Below are positions 25,539-37,890 of a stretch of 64,000 nt of DNA, one piece after another. The notes under the pieces were generated by a model. That model worked only from the letters and a program-made list of their open reading frames with translations, was not told where the DNA came from and did no database searches. The stretch comes from Streptomyces lateritius. GTDB taxonomy: Bacteria > Actinomycetota > Actinomycetes > Streptomycetales > Streptomycetaceae. A program made the position numbers and the translations under genes. Where the stretch lies: NCBI RefSeq assembly GCF_014649715.1, contig NZ_BMTO01000008.1, forward strand, positions 124,001-188,000, in the 5' to 3' direction. Each line of letters starts with the position of its first letter. The first letter of the stretch is position 1.

Positions 25539-28500
25539 TTGGCCGCCTCGCGCAACGCCTCGACCAATACGAACAACGGCGCCAGCACCGCCCCGCTGCG
25601 CATCTCCTTTGCAAAAATCAAGGAGCCCCTCGAGGTTCCGAACCTCCTCGCGCTGCAGACCGAGAGCTTTGACTGGCTGCTCGGCAACGCCGCCTGGAAG
25701 GCTCGCGTCGAGGCAGCTCTCGAGTCGGGACAGGACGTCCCCAGGAAGTCGGGTCTGGAAGAGATCTTCGAGGAGATCTCGCCGATCGAGGACTTCTCCG
25801 GGTCGATGTCGCTGACCTTCCGCGACCACCGCTTCGAGCCCCCGAAGAACTCGATCGACGAGTGCAAGGACCGTGACTTCACGTACGGCGCCCCGCTCTT
25901 CGTCACCGCCGAGTTCACCAACAACGAGACCGGCGAGATCAAGTCCCAGACCGTCTTCATGGGCGACTTCCCGCTCATGACGAACAAGGGCACCTTCGTC
26001 ATCAACGGCACCGAGCGTGTCGTCGTCTCGCAGCTCGTCCGCTCGCCGGGCGTCTACTTCGACTCCTCGATCGACAAGACGTCCGACAAGGACATCTTCT
26101 CGGCCAAGATCATCCCGTCCCGGGGTGCCTGGCTGGAGATGGAGATCGACAAGCGCGACATGGTCGGTGTCCGCATCGACCGCAAGCGCAAGCAGTCCGT
26201 CACCGTCCTTCTGAAGGCTCTCGGCTGGACCACCGAGCAGATCCTGCAGGAGTTCGGCGAGTACGAGTCCATGCGCGCCACCCTGGAGAAGGACCACACC
26301 CAGGGCCAGGACGACGCGCTGCTCGACATCTACCGCAAGCTGCGCCCGGGCGAGCCGCCGACCCGCGAGGCCGCTCAGACGCTGCTCGAGAACCTCTACT
26401 TCAACCCCAAGCGCTACGACCTCGCCAAGGTCGGCCGCTACAAGGTGAACAAGAAGCTCGGCGCCGATGAGCCGCTGGACGCCGGTGTCCTGACCACCGA
26501 CGACATCATCGCCACGATCAAGTACCTCGTGAAGCTGCACGCGGGCGAGACCGAGACGATCGGCGAGTCGGGCCGGGAGATCGTCGTCGAGACCGACGAC
26601 ATCGACCACTTCGGCAACCGTCGTCTGCGCAACGTCGGCGAGCTCATCCAGAACCAGGTCCGCACGGGTCTGGCTCGTATGGAGCGCGTCGTCCGCGAGC
26701 GCATGACGACCCAGGACGTCGAGGCGATCACGCCGCAGACCCTGATCAACATCCGGCCGGTCGTCGCCTCCATCAAGGAGTTCTTCGGCACCAGCCAGCT
26801 GTCGCAGTTCATGGACCAGAACAACCCGCTGTCCGGGCTGACGCACAAGCGTCGTCTGTCCGCGCTCGGCCCGGGTGGTCTCTCCCGTGAGCGGGCCGGC
26901 TTCGAGGTCCGAGACGTGCACCCGTCCCACTACGGACGCATGTGCCCGATCGAGACCCCCGAAGGCCCGAACATCGGTCTGATCGGTTCGCTCGCCTCGT
27001 ACGGCCGCGTCAACGCGTTCGGCTTCATCGAGACGCCGTACCGCAAGGTCGTCGACGGCCAGGTCACCGACGAGGTCGACTACATCACGGCCGACGAGGA
27101 AGACCGTTACGTCATCGCCCAGGCGAACGCGACCCTCAGCGACGAGCTGCGCTTCACCGAGCCGCGCGTCCTGGTCCGCCGCCGTGGTGGCGAGGTCGAC
27201 TACGTCCCGCCGACCGAGGTCGACTACATGGACGTCTCGCCGCGCCAGATGGTGTCGGTCGCGACGGCCATGATCCCCTTCCTCGAGCACGACGACGCCA
27301 ACCGTGCCCTCATGGGCGCGAACATGATGCGTCAGGCGGTGCCACTGATTAAGTCGGAGGCCCCGCTCGTCGGCACCGGCATGGAGTACCGCTGTGCCAC
27401 GGACGCCGGCGACGTCATCAAGGCGGAGAAGGACGGTGTGATCCAGGAGGTCTCGGCCGACTACATCACCGTCACCAACGACGACGGCACGTACACCACG
27501 TACCGCATCGCCAAGTTCTCCCGCTCGAACCAGGGCACCTCGGTCAACCAGAAGGTCGTCGTCTCCGAGGGCGACCGGGTCATCGAGGGCCAGGTCCTCG
27601 CCGACGGTCCGGCCACCGAGAACGGTGAGATGGCGCTCGGCAAGAACCTGCTGGTCGCGTTCATGCCGTGGGAGGGTCACAACTACGAGGACGCGATCAT
27701 CCTGTCGCAGCGCCTCGTGCAGGACGACGTCCTCTCCTCGATCCACATCGAGGAGCACGAGGTCGACGCCCGTGACACCAAGCTCGGCCCGGAGGAGATC
27801 ACCCGGGACATCCCGAACGTCTCCGAGGAGGTCCTCGCCGACCTCGACGAGCGCGGCATCATCCGTATCGGTGCCGAGGTCGTCGCCGGCGACATCCTCG
27901 TCGGCAAGGTCACGCCCAAGGGCGAGACCGAGCTGACCCCGGAGGAGCGCCTGCTCCGCGCGATCTTCGGCGAGAAGGCCCGTGAGGTCCGTGACACCTC
28001 GCTGAAGGTGCCGCACGGCGAGACCGGCAAGGTCATCGGCGTCCGCGTCTTCGACCGCGAGGAGGGCGACGAGCTTCCCCCGGGCGTGAACCAGCTGGTC
28101 CGCGTCTACGTCGCCCAGAAGCGCAAGATCACCGATGGTGACAAGCTCGCCGGCCGTCACGGCAACAAGGGTGTCATCTCCAAGATCCTGCCGATCGAGG
28201 ACATGCCGTTCCTCGAGGACGGCACCCCGGTCGACATCATCCTCAACCCGCTGGGTGTCCCGTCCCGAATGAACCCGGGACAGGTCCTGGAGATCCACCT
28301 CGGCTGGCTCGCCAGCCGCGGCTGGGACGTCTCCGGCCTCGCGGACGAGTGGGCGCAGCGCCTCCAGGCGATCGGCGCCGACAAGGTGGAGCCCGGTACC
28401 AACGTCGCCACCCCCGTCTTCGACGGTGCGCGTGAGGACGAGCTGGCCGGCCTGCTCCAGCACACCATCCCGAACCGCGACGGAGACCGCATGGTCCTCC

Positions 28501-29021
28501 CGACCGGTAAGGCGCGCCTGTTCGACGGCCGCTCCGGCGAGCCGTTCCCGGACCCGATCTCGGTCGGGTACATGTACATCCTCAAGCTTCACCACCTGGT
28601 CGACGACAAGCTGCACGCCCGTTCGACCGGTCCGTACTCGATGATCACCCAGCAGCCGCTGGGTGGTAAGGCCCAGTTCGGTGGCCAGCGCTTCGGTGAG
28701 ATGGAGGTGTGGGCGCTGGAGGCTTATGGCGCCGCGTACGCCCTCCAGGAGCTGCTGACGATCAAGTCCGACGACGTGACCGGCCGCGTGAAGGTCTACG
28801 AGGCCATCGTCAAGGGCGAGAACATCCCTGAGCCCGGCATCCCCGAGTCCTTCAAGGTGCTCATCAAGGAGATGCAGTCCCTGTGCCTCAACGTGGAGGT
28901 GCTGTCCTCGGACGGCATGTCCATCGAGATGCGCGACACCGACGAGGACGTCTTCCGCGCAGCGGAGGAGCTCGGTATCGACCTGTCCCGGCGCGAGCCG
29001 AGCAGCGTCGAAGAGGTCTGA
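25539..29021 (+). CDS. rpoB: DNA-directed RNA polymerase subunit beta
   Basis: I chose the TTG at 25539, preceded by GGAAGGA, giving 1160 residues that begin MAASRNASTNTNNGASTAPL. This matches the usual Streptomyces N-terminus. The GTG at 25509 would add ten residues. The rifampicin region (LSQFMDQNNPLSGLTHKRRL) has the wild-type, sensitive residues. The C-terminal LKLHHLVDDKLHARSTGPYS and QPLGGKAQFGGQRFGEMEVW are intact. It forms the catalytic core with beta prime. Confidence 0.97.
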   Translation: MAASRNASTNTNNGASTAPLRISFAKIKEPLEVPNLLALQTESFDWLLGNAAWKARVEAALESGQDVPRKSGLEEIFEEISPIEDFSGSMSLTFRDHRFEPPKNSIDECKDRDFTYGAPLFVTAEFTNNETGEIKSQTVFMGDFPLMTNKGTFVINGTERVVVSQLVRSPGVYFDSSIDKTSDKDIFSAKIIPSRGAWLEMEIDKRDMVGVRIDRKRKQSVTVLLKALGWTTEQILQEFGEYESMRATLEKDHTQGQDDALLDIYRKLRPGEPPTREAAQTLLENLYFNPKRYDLAKVGRYKVNKKLGADEPLDAGVLTTDDIIATIKYLVKLHAGETETIGESGREIVVETDDIDHFGNRRLRNVGELIQNQVRTGLARMERVVRERMTTQDVEAITPQTLINIRPVVASIKEFFGTSQLSQFMDQNNPLSGLTHKRRLSALGPGGLSRERAGFEVRDVHPSHYGRMCPIETPEGPNIGLIGSLASYGRVNAFGFIETPYRKVVDGQVTDEVDYITADEEDRYVIAQANATLSDELRFTEPRVLVRRRGGEVDYVPPTEVDYMDVSPRQMVSVATAMIPFLEHDDANRALMGANMMRQAVPLIKSEAPLVGTGMEYRCATDAGDVIKAEKDGVIQEVSADYITVTNDDGTYTTYRIAKFSRSNQGTSVNQKVVVSEGDRVIEGQVLADGPATENGEMALGKNLLVAFMPWEGHNYEDAIILSQRLVQDDVLSSIHIEEHEVDARDTKLGPEEITRDIPNVSEEVLADLDERGIIRIGAEVVAGDILVGKVTPKGETELTPEERLLRAIFGEKAREVRDTSLKVPHGETGKVIGVRVFDREEGDELPPGVNQLVRVYVAQKRKITDGDKLAGRHGNKGVISKILPIEDMPFLEDGTPVDIILNPLGVPSRMNPGQVLEIHLGWLASRGWDVSGLADEWAQRLQAIGADKVEPGTNVATPVFDGAREDELAGLLQHTIPNRDGDRMVLPTGKARLFDGRSGEPFPDPISVGYMYILKLHHLVDDKLHARSTGPYSMITQQPLGGKAQFGGQRFGEMEVWALEAYGAAYALQELLTIKSDDVTGRVKVYEAIVKGENIPEPGIPESFKVLIKEMQSLCLNVEVLSSDGMSIEMRDTDEDVFRAAEELGIDLSRREPSSVEEV

Positions 29022-29121
29022 CGGGAGTCCGGCCGGGGTACCAGCGATGGTCCCCCGGCCGGCCCCAGGACCCCCGTATCAGACCCCTAAGACTTACAAC
29101 CCTGAGAGGGATTGACGCATA

Positions 29122-33021
<3,900 letters not shown>

Positions 33022-33032
33022 GTAGATCGAAA

Positions 33033-33071
33033 CCGAAGGGCGGTCACCCCGTGGGGGTGACCGCCCTTCGG
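33033..33071. terminator. Bidirectional terminator between rpoC and the tail cluster
   Basis: CCGAAGGGCGGTCACCCC pairs perfectly with GGGGTGACCGCCCTTCGG around GTG (18 base pairs). It ends the rpoBC unit and, read in reverse, the leftward tail operon, whose last stop is at 33091. Confidence 0.9.
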
Positions 33072-33090
33072 CGTCTCTGAAACGGTGGGG

Positions 33091-33354
33091 CTACCGGCCT
33101 GCCAGTTCCCAGACCGCGAGCATCAGACCCGCGCTCGCCGTGAGGGCGGCGATGCTGGCCAGGGGCCAGCGGGCGCGCTCCAGCGCGTCGAGGCGGGTCT
33201 CCATGTCGGCGAGCTGTTTGTCGGTCTGGTCGCTGCGCTGCACGAGCAGCGCGAGCGAGCCGTCGACGCGGGCGAAGCCGGCCTCCAGGGTGCCGCGCAG
33301 CCGTTCCAGTTCGAGGGCGACGGTGACCGGGTCGTGCTGATCAGACTCGGTCAT
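33091..33354 (-). CDS. XhlA-like small membrane protein of the lysis cassette
   Basis: This 87-residue protein has an N-terminal coiled-coil stretch (about residues 13-60, heptad-like Leu spacing through LERLRGTLEAGF and QLADMETRLDALERA) and one C-terminal membrane span (about 64-84). This layout is that of XhlA-type hemolysin/holin-partner proteins in phage and PBSX lysis cassettes. Its start overlaps the end of the holin gene by 14 bases. Assignment is from architecture and position, not from a clear motif. Confidence 0.6.
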   Translation of the reverse strand: MTESDQHDPVTVALELERLRGTLEAGFARVDGSLALLVQRSDQTDKQLADMETRLDALERARWPLASIAALTASAGLMLAVWELAGR

Positions 33355-33574
33355 CGGCACCCCCAGGGGAGCTGCGCAGCCACGCCGGGAGCAGGTTCTG
33401 GACACCCGGGACGGCCATGACGCGGGTGAGACCGCCGGCCACGGCCAGGGCGGCGGCGACCCAGGGGAGGGTCGCGGGGATGCCGGAGGCATCGACGATC
33501 GCGGGGAGCACGACGGCGATACCGACGGCGGACTGCAGGACGGTACGGGCCGTGCGCCTGGCGGCGTCGGACAT
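33341..33574 (-). CDS. Holin-like protein
   Basis: This 77-residue protein follows AAGGAGTCCCC. Two hydrophobic stretches (about residues 13-30 and 37-55) are joined by a short turn, and the C-terminus is polar with charged ends, as in class II holins. It sits directly after the endolysin gene and overlaps the XhlA-like gene, giving the order endolysin, holin, membrane partner. The function is inferred from size, topology and context. Confidence 0.65.
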   Translation of the reverse strand: MSDAARRTARTVLQSAVGIAVVLPAIVDASGIPATLPWVAAALAVAGGLTRVMAVPGVQNLLPAWLRSSPGGADDRV

Positions 33575-33604
33575 GGGGACTCCTTCACGTGGGGTACGGG
33601 GCCG

Positions 33605-34516
33605 CTACTTCGTGTACGGGACCTTGAGCGCGTTCCAGGACATGAGGCCCGGCCAGCCGTCGGCGTCGGGGCCGCTGAAGCCGAGCTTGCGCTGCCACGC
33701 GGCGTACGACCGGCGGTCGGCCTCCGACCAGCGCGGGCTCGGCCCGACCCGGTAGCGGCCGCAACCCTCGGCCGTCAGCCGACGGCCCATCGCGGTGACG
33801 ATCGGCGAGCTGGGGTTGTTCTTGAAGAACGACGTGCCGGGGAAGGGCTGGTAGCGCGGGGCGGCCGGCTTCGCCGGGGTGGCCGTGCCCTTCGACGGGG
33901 CGGCGCCGAGCCGCTTCTGGACCCGCTCGCGCATGACCGGCATCGCGAAACCCCGGGGATCGCTCTTCCAGTCGGACCATTCCAGGTGCCCGATGACGGA
34001 CTTGGCGCCCCAGCTGTGGGCCCGGCAGAGCGCGGCGGAGGTGCGCTCGATGGCTTCGAGCTGGGCGGCCGGCCAGGGGTCCGTGCCGTTGCCGAGGTTG
34101 ACGCACTCGAAGCCGTAGAAGCGGGAGTTGCCGTCGACGGCGCCGGAACTGCCCTGGTGCTCGCGGGGGGCGGGCGGCCGGTCCCCGTACGTCTCGGTGA
34201 TCACGGCCTGGAGGACGGAGGGATCGCCGCCGCCGGCGTGGTTGGCTCGGCCGCTGCCGACGAGGTGGACCGTGCCGTCCTTGGCGATCACTCCGTGGCA
34301 GAGCGGTCCCGGCAGACCGGCGTACCCGTTGTAGCAGAGCTCGACGGACTGGCTGGTGCCGCTGGAGACGGTGTGGTGGATCATCACGCCCACCACCGGG
34401 CCCCAGGCGCCCGCCTGGTTGCGGTGGTGGGTGCGCCAGCCGTCGTGCTCGACGACCTTGACGCCTTCGGCGCGGAGCGCGGCGACGAGCCGGTCCGCGG
34501 AGAGGGGAGTGGCCAT
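33605..34516 (-). CDS. Endolysin: N-acetylmuramoyl-L-alanine amidase with C-terminal wall-binding domain
   Basis: The ATG at 34516 follows GGAGG and gives 303 residues. An amidase_2/PGRP domain spans about residues 25-190. Its probable zinc ligands are in VMIHHTV (His47) and GHLEWSDWKSDPRG (His177, Asp186), and an NHAGGG motif lies between. A Pro/Ala/Lys linker leads to a C-terminal peptidoglycan-binding-like domain ending WPGLMSWNALKVPYTK. There is no signal peptide, so export needs the adjacent holin. It should cut the amide bond between MurNAc and the peptide stem. Confidence 0.9.
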   Translation of the reverse strand: MATPLSADRLVAALRAEGVKVVEHDGWRTHHRNQAGAWGPVVGVMIHHTVSSGTSQSVELCYNGYAGLPGPLCHGVIAKDGTVHLVGSGRANHAGGGDPSVLQAVITETYGDRPPAPREHQGSSGAVDGNSRFYGFECVNLGNGTDPWPAAQLEAIERTSAALCRAHSWGAKSVIGHLEWSDWKSDPRGFAMPVMRERVQKRLGAAPSKGTATPAKPAAPRYQPFPGTSFFKNNPSSPIVTAMGRRLTAEGCGRYRVGPSPRWSEADRRSYAAWQRKLGFSGPDADGWPGLMSWNALKVPYTK

Positions 34517-34535
34517 CTGGTGTCCTCCAGACATG

Positions 34536-34559
34536 AAAAAGGCCCGCACGGGGGCGGGC
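34536..34559 (-). terminator. Hairpin with U-tract upstream of the endolysin gene
   Basis: On the minus strand GCCCGC-CCCCGT-GCGGGC is followed by CTTTTTC. It lies between the 123-residue tail gene and the lysis genes, so it could limit lysis gene expression. Confidence 0.55.
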
Positions 34560-34577
34560 GTACGGGGGTGGGCGGCG

Positions 34578-34949
34578 CTACGGAGCGGGCGGGGGTGCCC
34601 AGGTCGCGCAGAGGGTGGCGTAGGCGGCGCGTCGGCGCTCGAAGTCGGCGAGCGCGGCCTCGACGGCGCGTTGGACCGCGGTCGGGTCGGGCACGGCGGG
34701 GACCCCGTCCTTGGCATGGACGATGATCAGACCGGAGCCGCGCAGGAAAGCGTCGCCCGCGTCCTTCTCGGTGAGCTCGGCGGTGACGTACACCGACGGG
34801 TACTGCCCGGTGACCGGGTCGAGCTCCAGGGTGTAGCCAAGGCTGTTGTCGTAGACGCGGACGTTGAGGGTGTGGCCGTTCTCGGCGACGACGGCGCGGC
34901 CGGCGTAGTCGATGGCCACGCCCCAGGGCTGGGTGGGGTCGGTGTTCAC
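34578..34949 (-). CDS. Small tail-cluster protein of unknown function
   Basis: This 123-residue protein starts with GTG after AGGAGCAACCC. The N-terminal two thirds look like a beta-rich domain (AVVAENGHTLNVRVYDNSLG, then YTLELDPVTGQYPSVYVTAE); the rest is a charged helix ending in a proline-rich tail. I do not recognise a family. It lies between the tail-hub group and the endolysin gene, where baseplate accessory or lysis-timing genes are common. Confidence 0.7.
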   Translation of the reverse strand: MNTDPTQPWGVAIDYAGRAVVAENGHTLNVRVYDNSLGYTLELDPVTGQYPSVYVTAELTEKDAGDAFLRGSGLIIVHAKDGVPAVPDPTAVQRAVEAALADFERRRAAYATLCATWAPPPAP

Positions 34950-34980
34950 GGGTTGCTCCTCGTACTGCTCGAAGGGCGGA

Positions 34981-35553
34981 TCAGGTCTGGGCGCCGTGGA
35001 TGAGGACGGGCTGGGCGTAGACCGTGCCGCCGCTGGCCATGGCCTGGATCTCGATGTTCATCGTCTGGCCGAACCTGGTCTTCATGTCGCCGGGAATCAG
35101 GCCGAGGTGGTCGTAGGTGGTGCCCGCGGTGACCGTGGGACCGAACTGGACGTTGTCGACGAGCACCCGCACCTGGCCGGTGGCACCCGTCGACGCCGCC
35201 GTGTGGAGAGCGAGCCGCATCTTCGGCTGCCAGATGGGGTTGGAGGACCGGGCGATGGTCGTGAAGGCGGCGGCGGTGGTCGACGGCCACTTGGCGGGAT
35301 CGCTCGCCAGCGGCGGCAGCAGCGGCAGCCAGGGCCGGGCGAGACCGCCGGTCGTGATGTCGTCCGCGAAGATCTCGTGGTTGTAGCCGTCGAAGATCCG
35401 GAACAGCGGCCGGGTGACGGTGGCGCCGCCGGACTGCGTGGCGGGGCGGAACTCGTTGACCGGGGGACGGGTGTTGACGGCGGTGGACAGAGCCTTCAGC
35501 CGGCGTTCCATCTGGTTGAGCCGGTCGATGATGTCCTCGGGCAGCTGGGGCAT
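34981..35553 (-). CDS. Tail-tip-associated protein, unknown family
   Basis: This 190-residue protein follows a perfect GAGGAGG site, and its ATG overlaps the stop of the hub gene upstream (TGATG). It begins with a short coiled coil (LPEDIIDRLNQMERRLKALS), followed by a beta-rich body with RIFDGYNHEIFADDITTGGL and RPWLPL. A coiled-coil trimer stem with a beta head is common in tail-tip fibres, so a structural tip role is likely. This is inference. Confidence 0.7.
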   Translation of the reverse strand: MPQLPEDIIDRLNQMERRLKALSTAVNTRPPVNEFRPATQSGGATVTRPLFRIFDGYNHEIFADDITTGGLARPWLPLLPPLASDPAKWPSTTAAAFTTIARSSNPIWQPKMRLALHTAASTGATGQVRVLVDNVQFGPTVTAGTTYDHLGLIPGDMKTRFGQTMNIEIQAMASGGTVYAQPVLIHGAQT

Positions 35554-36683
35554 CAGGCCTCCTCAAGGTAGAGCTCGGCGGTGTCGGGACGTCCGCGCTC
35601 CGGGGGAGTGACCTTGACGCCGATGATGCGGTAACGGGCGTCGAGGCCCGGTGAGAACCACTCGTCGTGGATCCGGATGCGGGCGGTGCGCCCGATGAGA
35701 GCCGGCGGCACCATCCCGCCGAGGTGGATCGTGATCGCCGGGATCACCACGGCGCCGCGGGCCTGGGCGAGCTCCGCGGCGGCCAGCGACTCCAGGGTGA
35801 GCTCGTCGGTGATCTCGTTGTGGTCCGAGGACAGGTCGATCAGCGGCCAGCCGTCGACGAGCAGCGATGTGTCGTACTGCTCCTTGCCGTACAACGGCCG
35901 CGACTCGGCGGCCGCGTTGGAGTTCACAGACGCGCCGCGGGCCAGGGCGGTGGTTCCGCCGCGGGTGGCGTCGTACGGGAAGGAGTACGACAGGATGACG
36001 CCGGGCCGGTCGAAGAGCAGGTCCGTGGCACCGTTGATGATCTTGGGTTCGCCGAGCCGGAGCTGGCGGACCCGCTGGCCGGAGATCGGGTCGCGGTAGA
36101 CCAGGATCTGGTGCTCGAAGCCGTCCTGCATGCCGGCGATCTGGTTGAGCGCGTCCAGGTAGACGGTCTCGTCGCCCTTCCGCCACGAGACGGTCCGCTT
36201 GATCTTGGCCGGCTCGTCGCCGTACGTGATCCCGAGGCGCTTGGGGTCCTGTTCCGACGGGAGGCCGGGGTAGGTCTGGAGGTCGAGCTCGCGCCACAGT
36301 CGGCGCGCGATCTCCAGCTGATAGGTCGGGGTGTCGTAGGTGATGTCCGTGCGGATGCGCCGACGGCCCGCGTACGAGTCGAACGTGGCGGCCTGGATCC
36401 CGAGGGTCAGTACCCCGCGGCCGCTGGACTCCAGGGTGGTGGTCCACACGATGCCGCCCCACCACAGGTCCCCGCCGCGCTCCAGATAGACCGCGGTGCG
36501 GCCTTCCCGGACCTGTTTGACCCGCTCGGCGATGGCCTTGTTCGGGATGGGGATGGTGCCGGAGAGCGAGCCGGCCTTGCCGATGTAGTCGTCGAAGGAG
36601 ACGTCCCGCAGGGGCAGGATGTCCAGGGTCTGGTCGGTGAGCAGATCGCAGAGGATCGCCCGGTAGGGCGTGTCGAGACTCAT
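35553..36683 (-). CDS. Siphovirus Gp37-like tail hub/minor tail protein
   Basis: This 376-residue protein begins MSLDTPYRAILCDLLTDQTL. It has the pattern of the Sipho_Gp37-like tail family: an N-terminal beta domain with LSGTIPIPN, YLERGGDLWWGGIVWTTTLE, a central ARRLWRELD region and a C-terminal OB-like part (GRTARIRIHDEWFSPGLDAR). Such proteins form the hub at the tail tip and often anchor fibres. It is translationally coupled to the gene downstream. No catalytic peptidase motif is visible. Confidence 0.8.
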   Translation of the reverse strand: MSLDTPYRAILCDLLTDQTLDILPLRDVSFDDYIGKAGSLSGTIPIPNKAIAERVKQVREGRTAVYLERGGDLWWGGIVWTTTLESSGRGVLTLGIQAATFDSYAGRRRIRTDITYDTPTYQLEIARRLWRELDLQTYPGLPSEQDPKRLGITYGDEPAKIKRTVSWRKGDETVYLDALNQIAGMQDGFEHQILVYRDPISGQRVRQLRLGEPKIINGATDLLFDRPGVILSYSFPYDATRGGTTALARGASVNSNAAAESRPLYGKEQYDTSLLVDGWPLIDLSSDHNEITDELTLESLAAAELAQARGAVVIPAITIHLGGMVPPALIGRTARIRIHDEWFSPGLDARYRIIGVKVTPPERGRPDTAELYLEEA

Positions 36684-36693
36684 TCGGCGGACC

Positions 36694-37839
36694 TCACGGG
36701 AGGATGTAGGTGGCGCTGATGCGGATGTTGCGGTTGGCGGCGAGCGCACCGTTCGCGGACCAGGTGCGCAGGTCGATCTGGCCCGAGGTGGTCACGTTCG
36801 CCCCGCCGTTGCCGAAGCCGTCGCAGGCGGAGGCCTCGACGCTGAGGGCCGGACGCCAGCCCGCGGGCAGGACGCACAGCGGCTCGTCGTTGATGTTGCC
36901 GGCGCTGTTGGCGTCGACCTGGGGGCCGGTGCGGGTGACGGTGACGGTCATGGTGCACAGGCCGCTCTTCGTCCGGCGGGCATAGAACGAGACCACGGAC
37001 CAGTTGGCGAGCGCGGTCACGCCCGTGGTGGTCGCCTCGTTCTCGACAGGTGGCTGGTAGTTCACCCAGGTGGTGCCGTTCCAGCGCTGGAGGCTCCCGT
37101 TGTTGTCGCGGAACTGACCGGTGTAGCCGCCCGCGGACACCGTGCCGCTGGGGGCGATGCCGCCGATCTCCTTGGGGTAGGCGACCCAGGTGGTGCCGTC
37201 CCAGCGCTGGAGGCAGTGGGCGTTGTCGTTGTCCTGGTACTGGCCCGGGTAGGAGCCGGCCACAGCGGCGTTGTTGTAGACGGGCAGGATGCCGCCGGCC
37301 GCGACGGTCGTGGTGCGCAGGTCGGTGACGGTGCCGGACGCCGTCCAGTCGATGCCGCCGGTGCCGGCCGAGGCCCCGGCCTTCACCTTGACTCCGAACA
37401 GCACCAGCGAGCGGGCCGGGGGCTCGGGCGCCACCGGAGCGGCCTTCGGCTCGCCCTTCACGATCTCGACGACGGCGTCGTACTTGCCCTGGAGGTCGGC
37501 GTCGTTGTCGTACACCCGCAGGACGACGAGGTCGATGCGCGGGTGGAGCGGGTCGCCGTCGCCGAAGGTGATGGTCATGTCCTGATCGACGGCGACGGGG
37601 TAGGCGCCGTCCGAGTTTCCGCCCTGGATGACGGCCCTGCCGTGGTAGACGGTGGCCGTCATCGGGCCGGCGCCGCTCATCCACAGGCCGCCGAGCCGGA
37701 ACTTGCCGTCGTACGTGCCGGGCAGGATGCCGGACCGTACGCCGAGCGGGTTGATGGGGGTGGTGGCGCCGATGTTGGTGATACGGGTGTTCTGGCGGGT
37801 CTGCCCTAGGGGCAGCAGCCAGCCGGAGCGTACGGGCAT
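36694..37839 (-). CDS. Tail fibre / receptor-binding protein, paralogue 3 of 3
   Basis: This 381-residue protein follows AGGAGATCCC. Residues 1 to about 170 form a domain shared with the two genes upstream (GQTRQNTRITNIGATTPINP, DLVVLRVYD, AGASAGTGGI). Two copies of a short repeat follow, of the type G-Y-x-GQ(Y/F)xD-x-LQRW(D/N)GTTWV (about 200-285). The last about 95 residues are unique (TGPQVDANSAGNINDEPLCV). A shared base, repeats and a private tip are the hallmark of receptor-binding proteins. Confidence 0.8.
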   Translation of the reverse strand: MPVRSGWLLPLGQTRQNTRITNIGATTPINPLGVRSGILPGTYDGKFRLGGLWMSGAGPMTATVYHGRAVIQGGNSDGAYPVAVDQDMTITFGDGDPLHPRIDLVVLRVYDNDADLQGKYDAVVEIVKGEPKAAPVAPEPPARSLVLFGVKVKAGASAGTGGIDWTASGTVTDLRTTTVAAGGILPVYNNAAVAGSYPGQYQDNDNAHCLQRWDGTTWVAYPKEIGGIAPSGTVSAGGYTGQFRDNNGSLQRWNGTTWVNYQPPVENEATTTGVTALANWSVVSFYARRTKSGLCTMTVTVTRTGPQVDANSAGNINDEPLCVLPAGWRPALSVEASACDGFGNGGANVTTSGQIDLRTWSANGALAANRNIRISATYILP

Positions 37840-37890
37840 GGGATCTCCTGGGGAAGGAAACGTTCGGGCAGCCGGTGGACGGAGCGTGGC

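Noticed and set aside
25395..28616. Very long leftward open frame (over 1000 codons) opposite rpoB
   Set aside because: It is the antisense shadow of rpoB, with Val/Asp/Leu/Gly-rich repetitive composition and no start signal.
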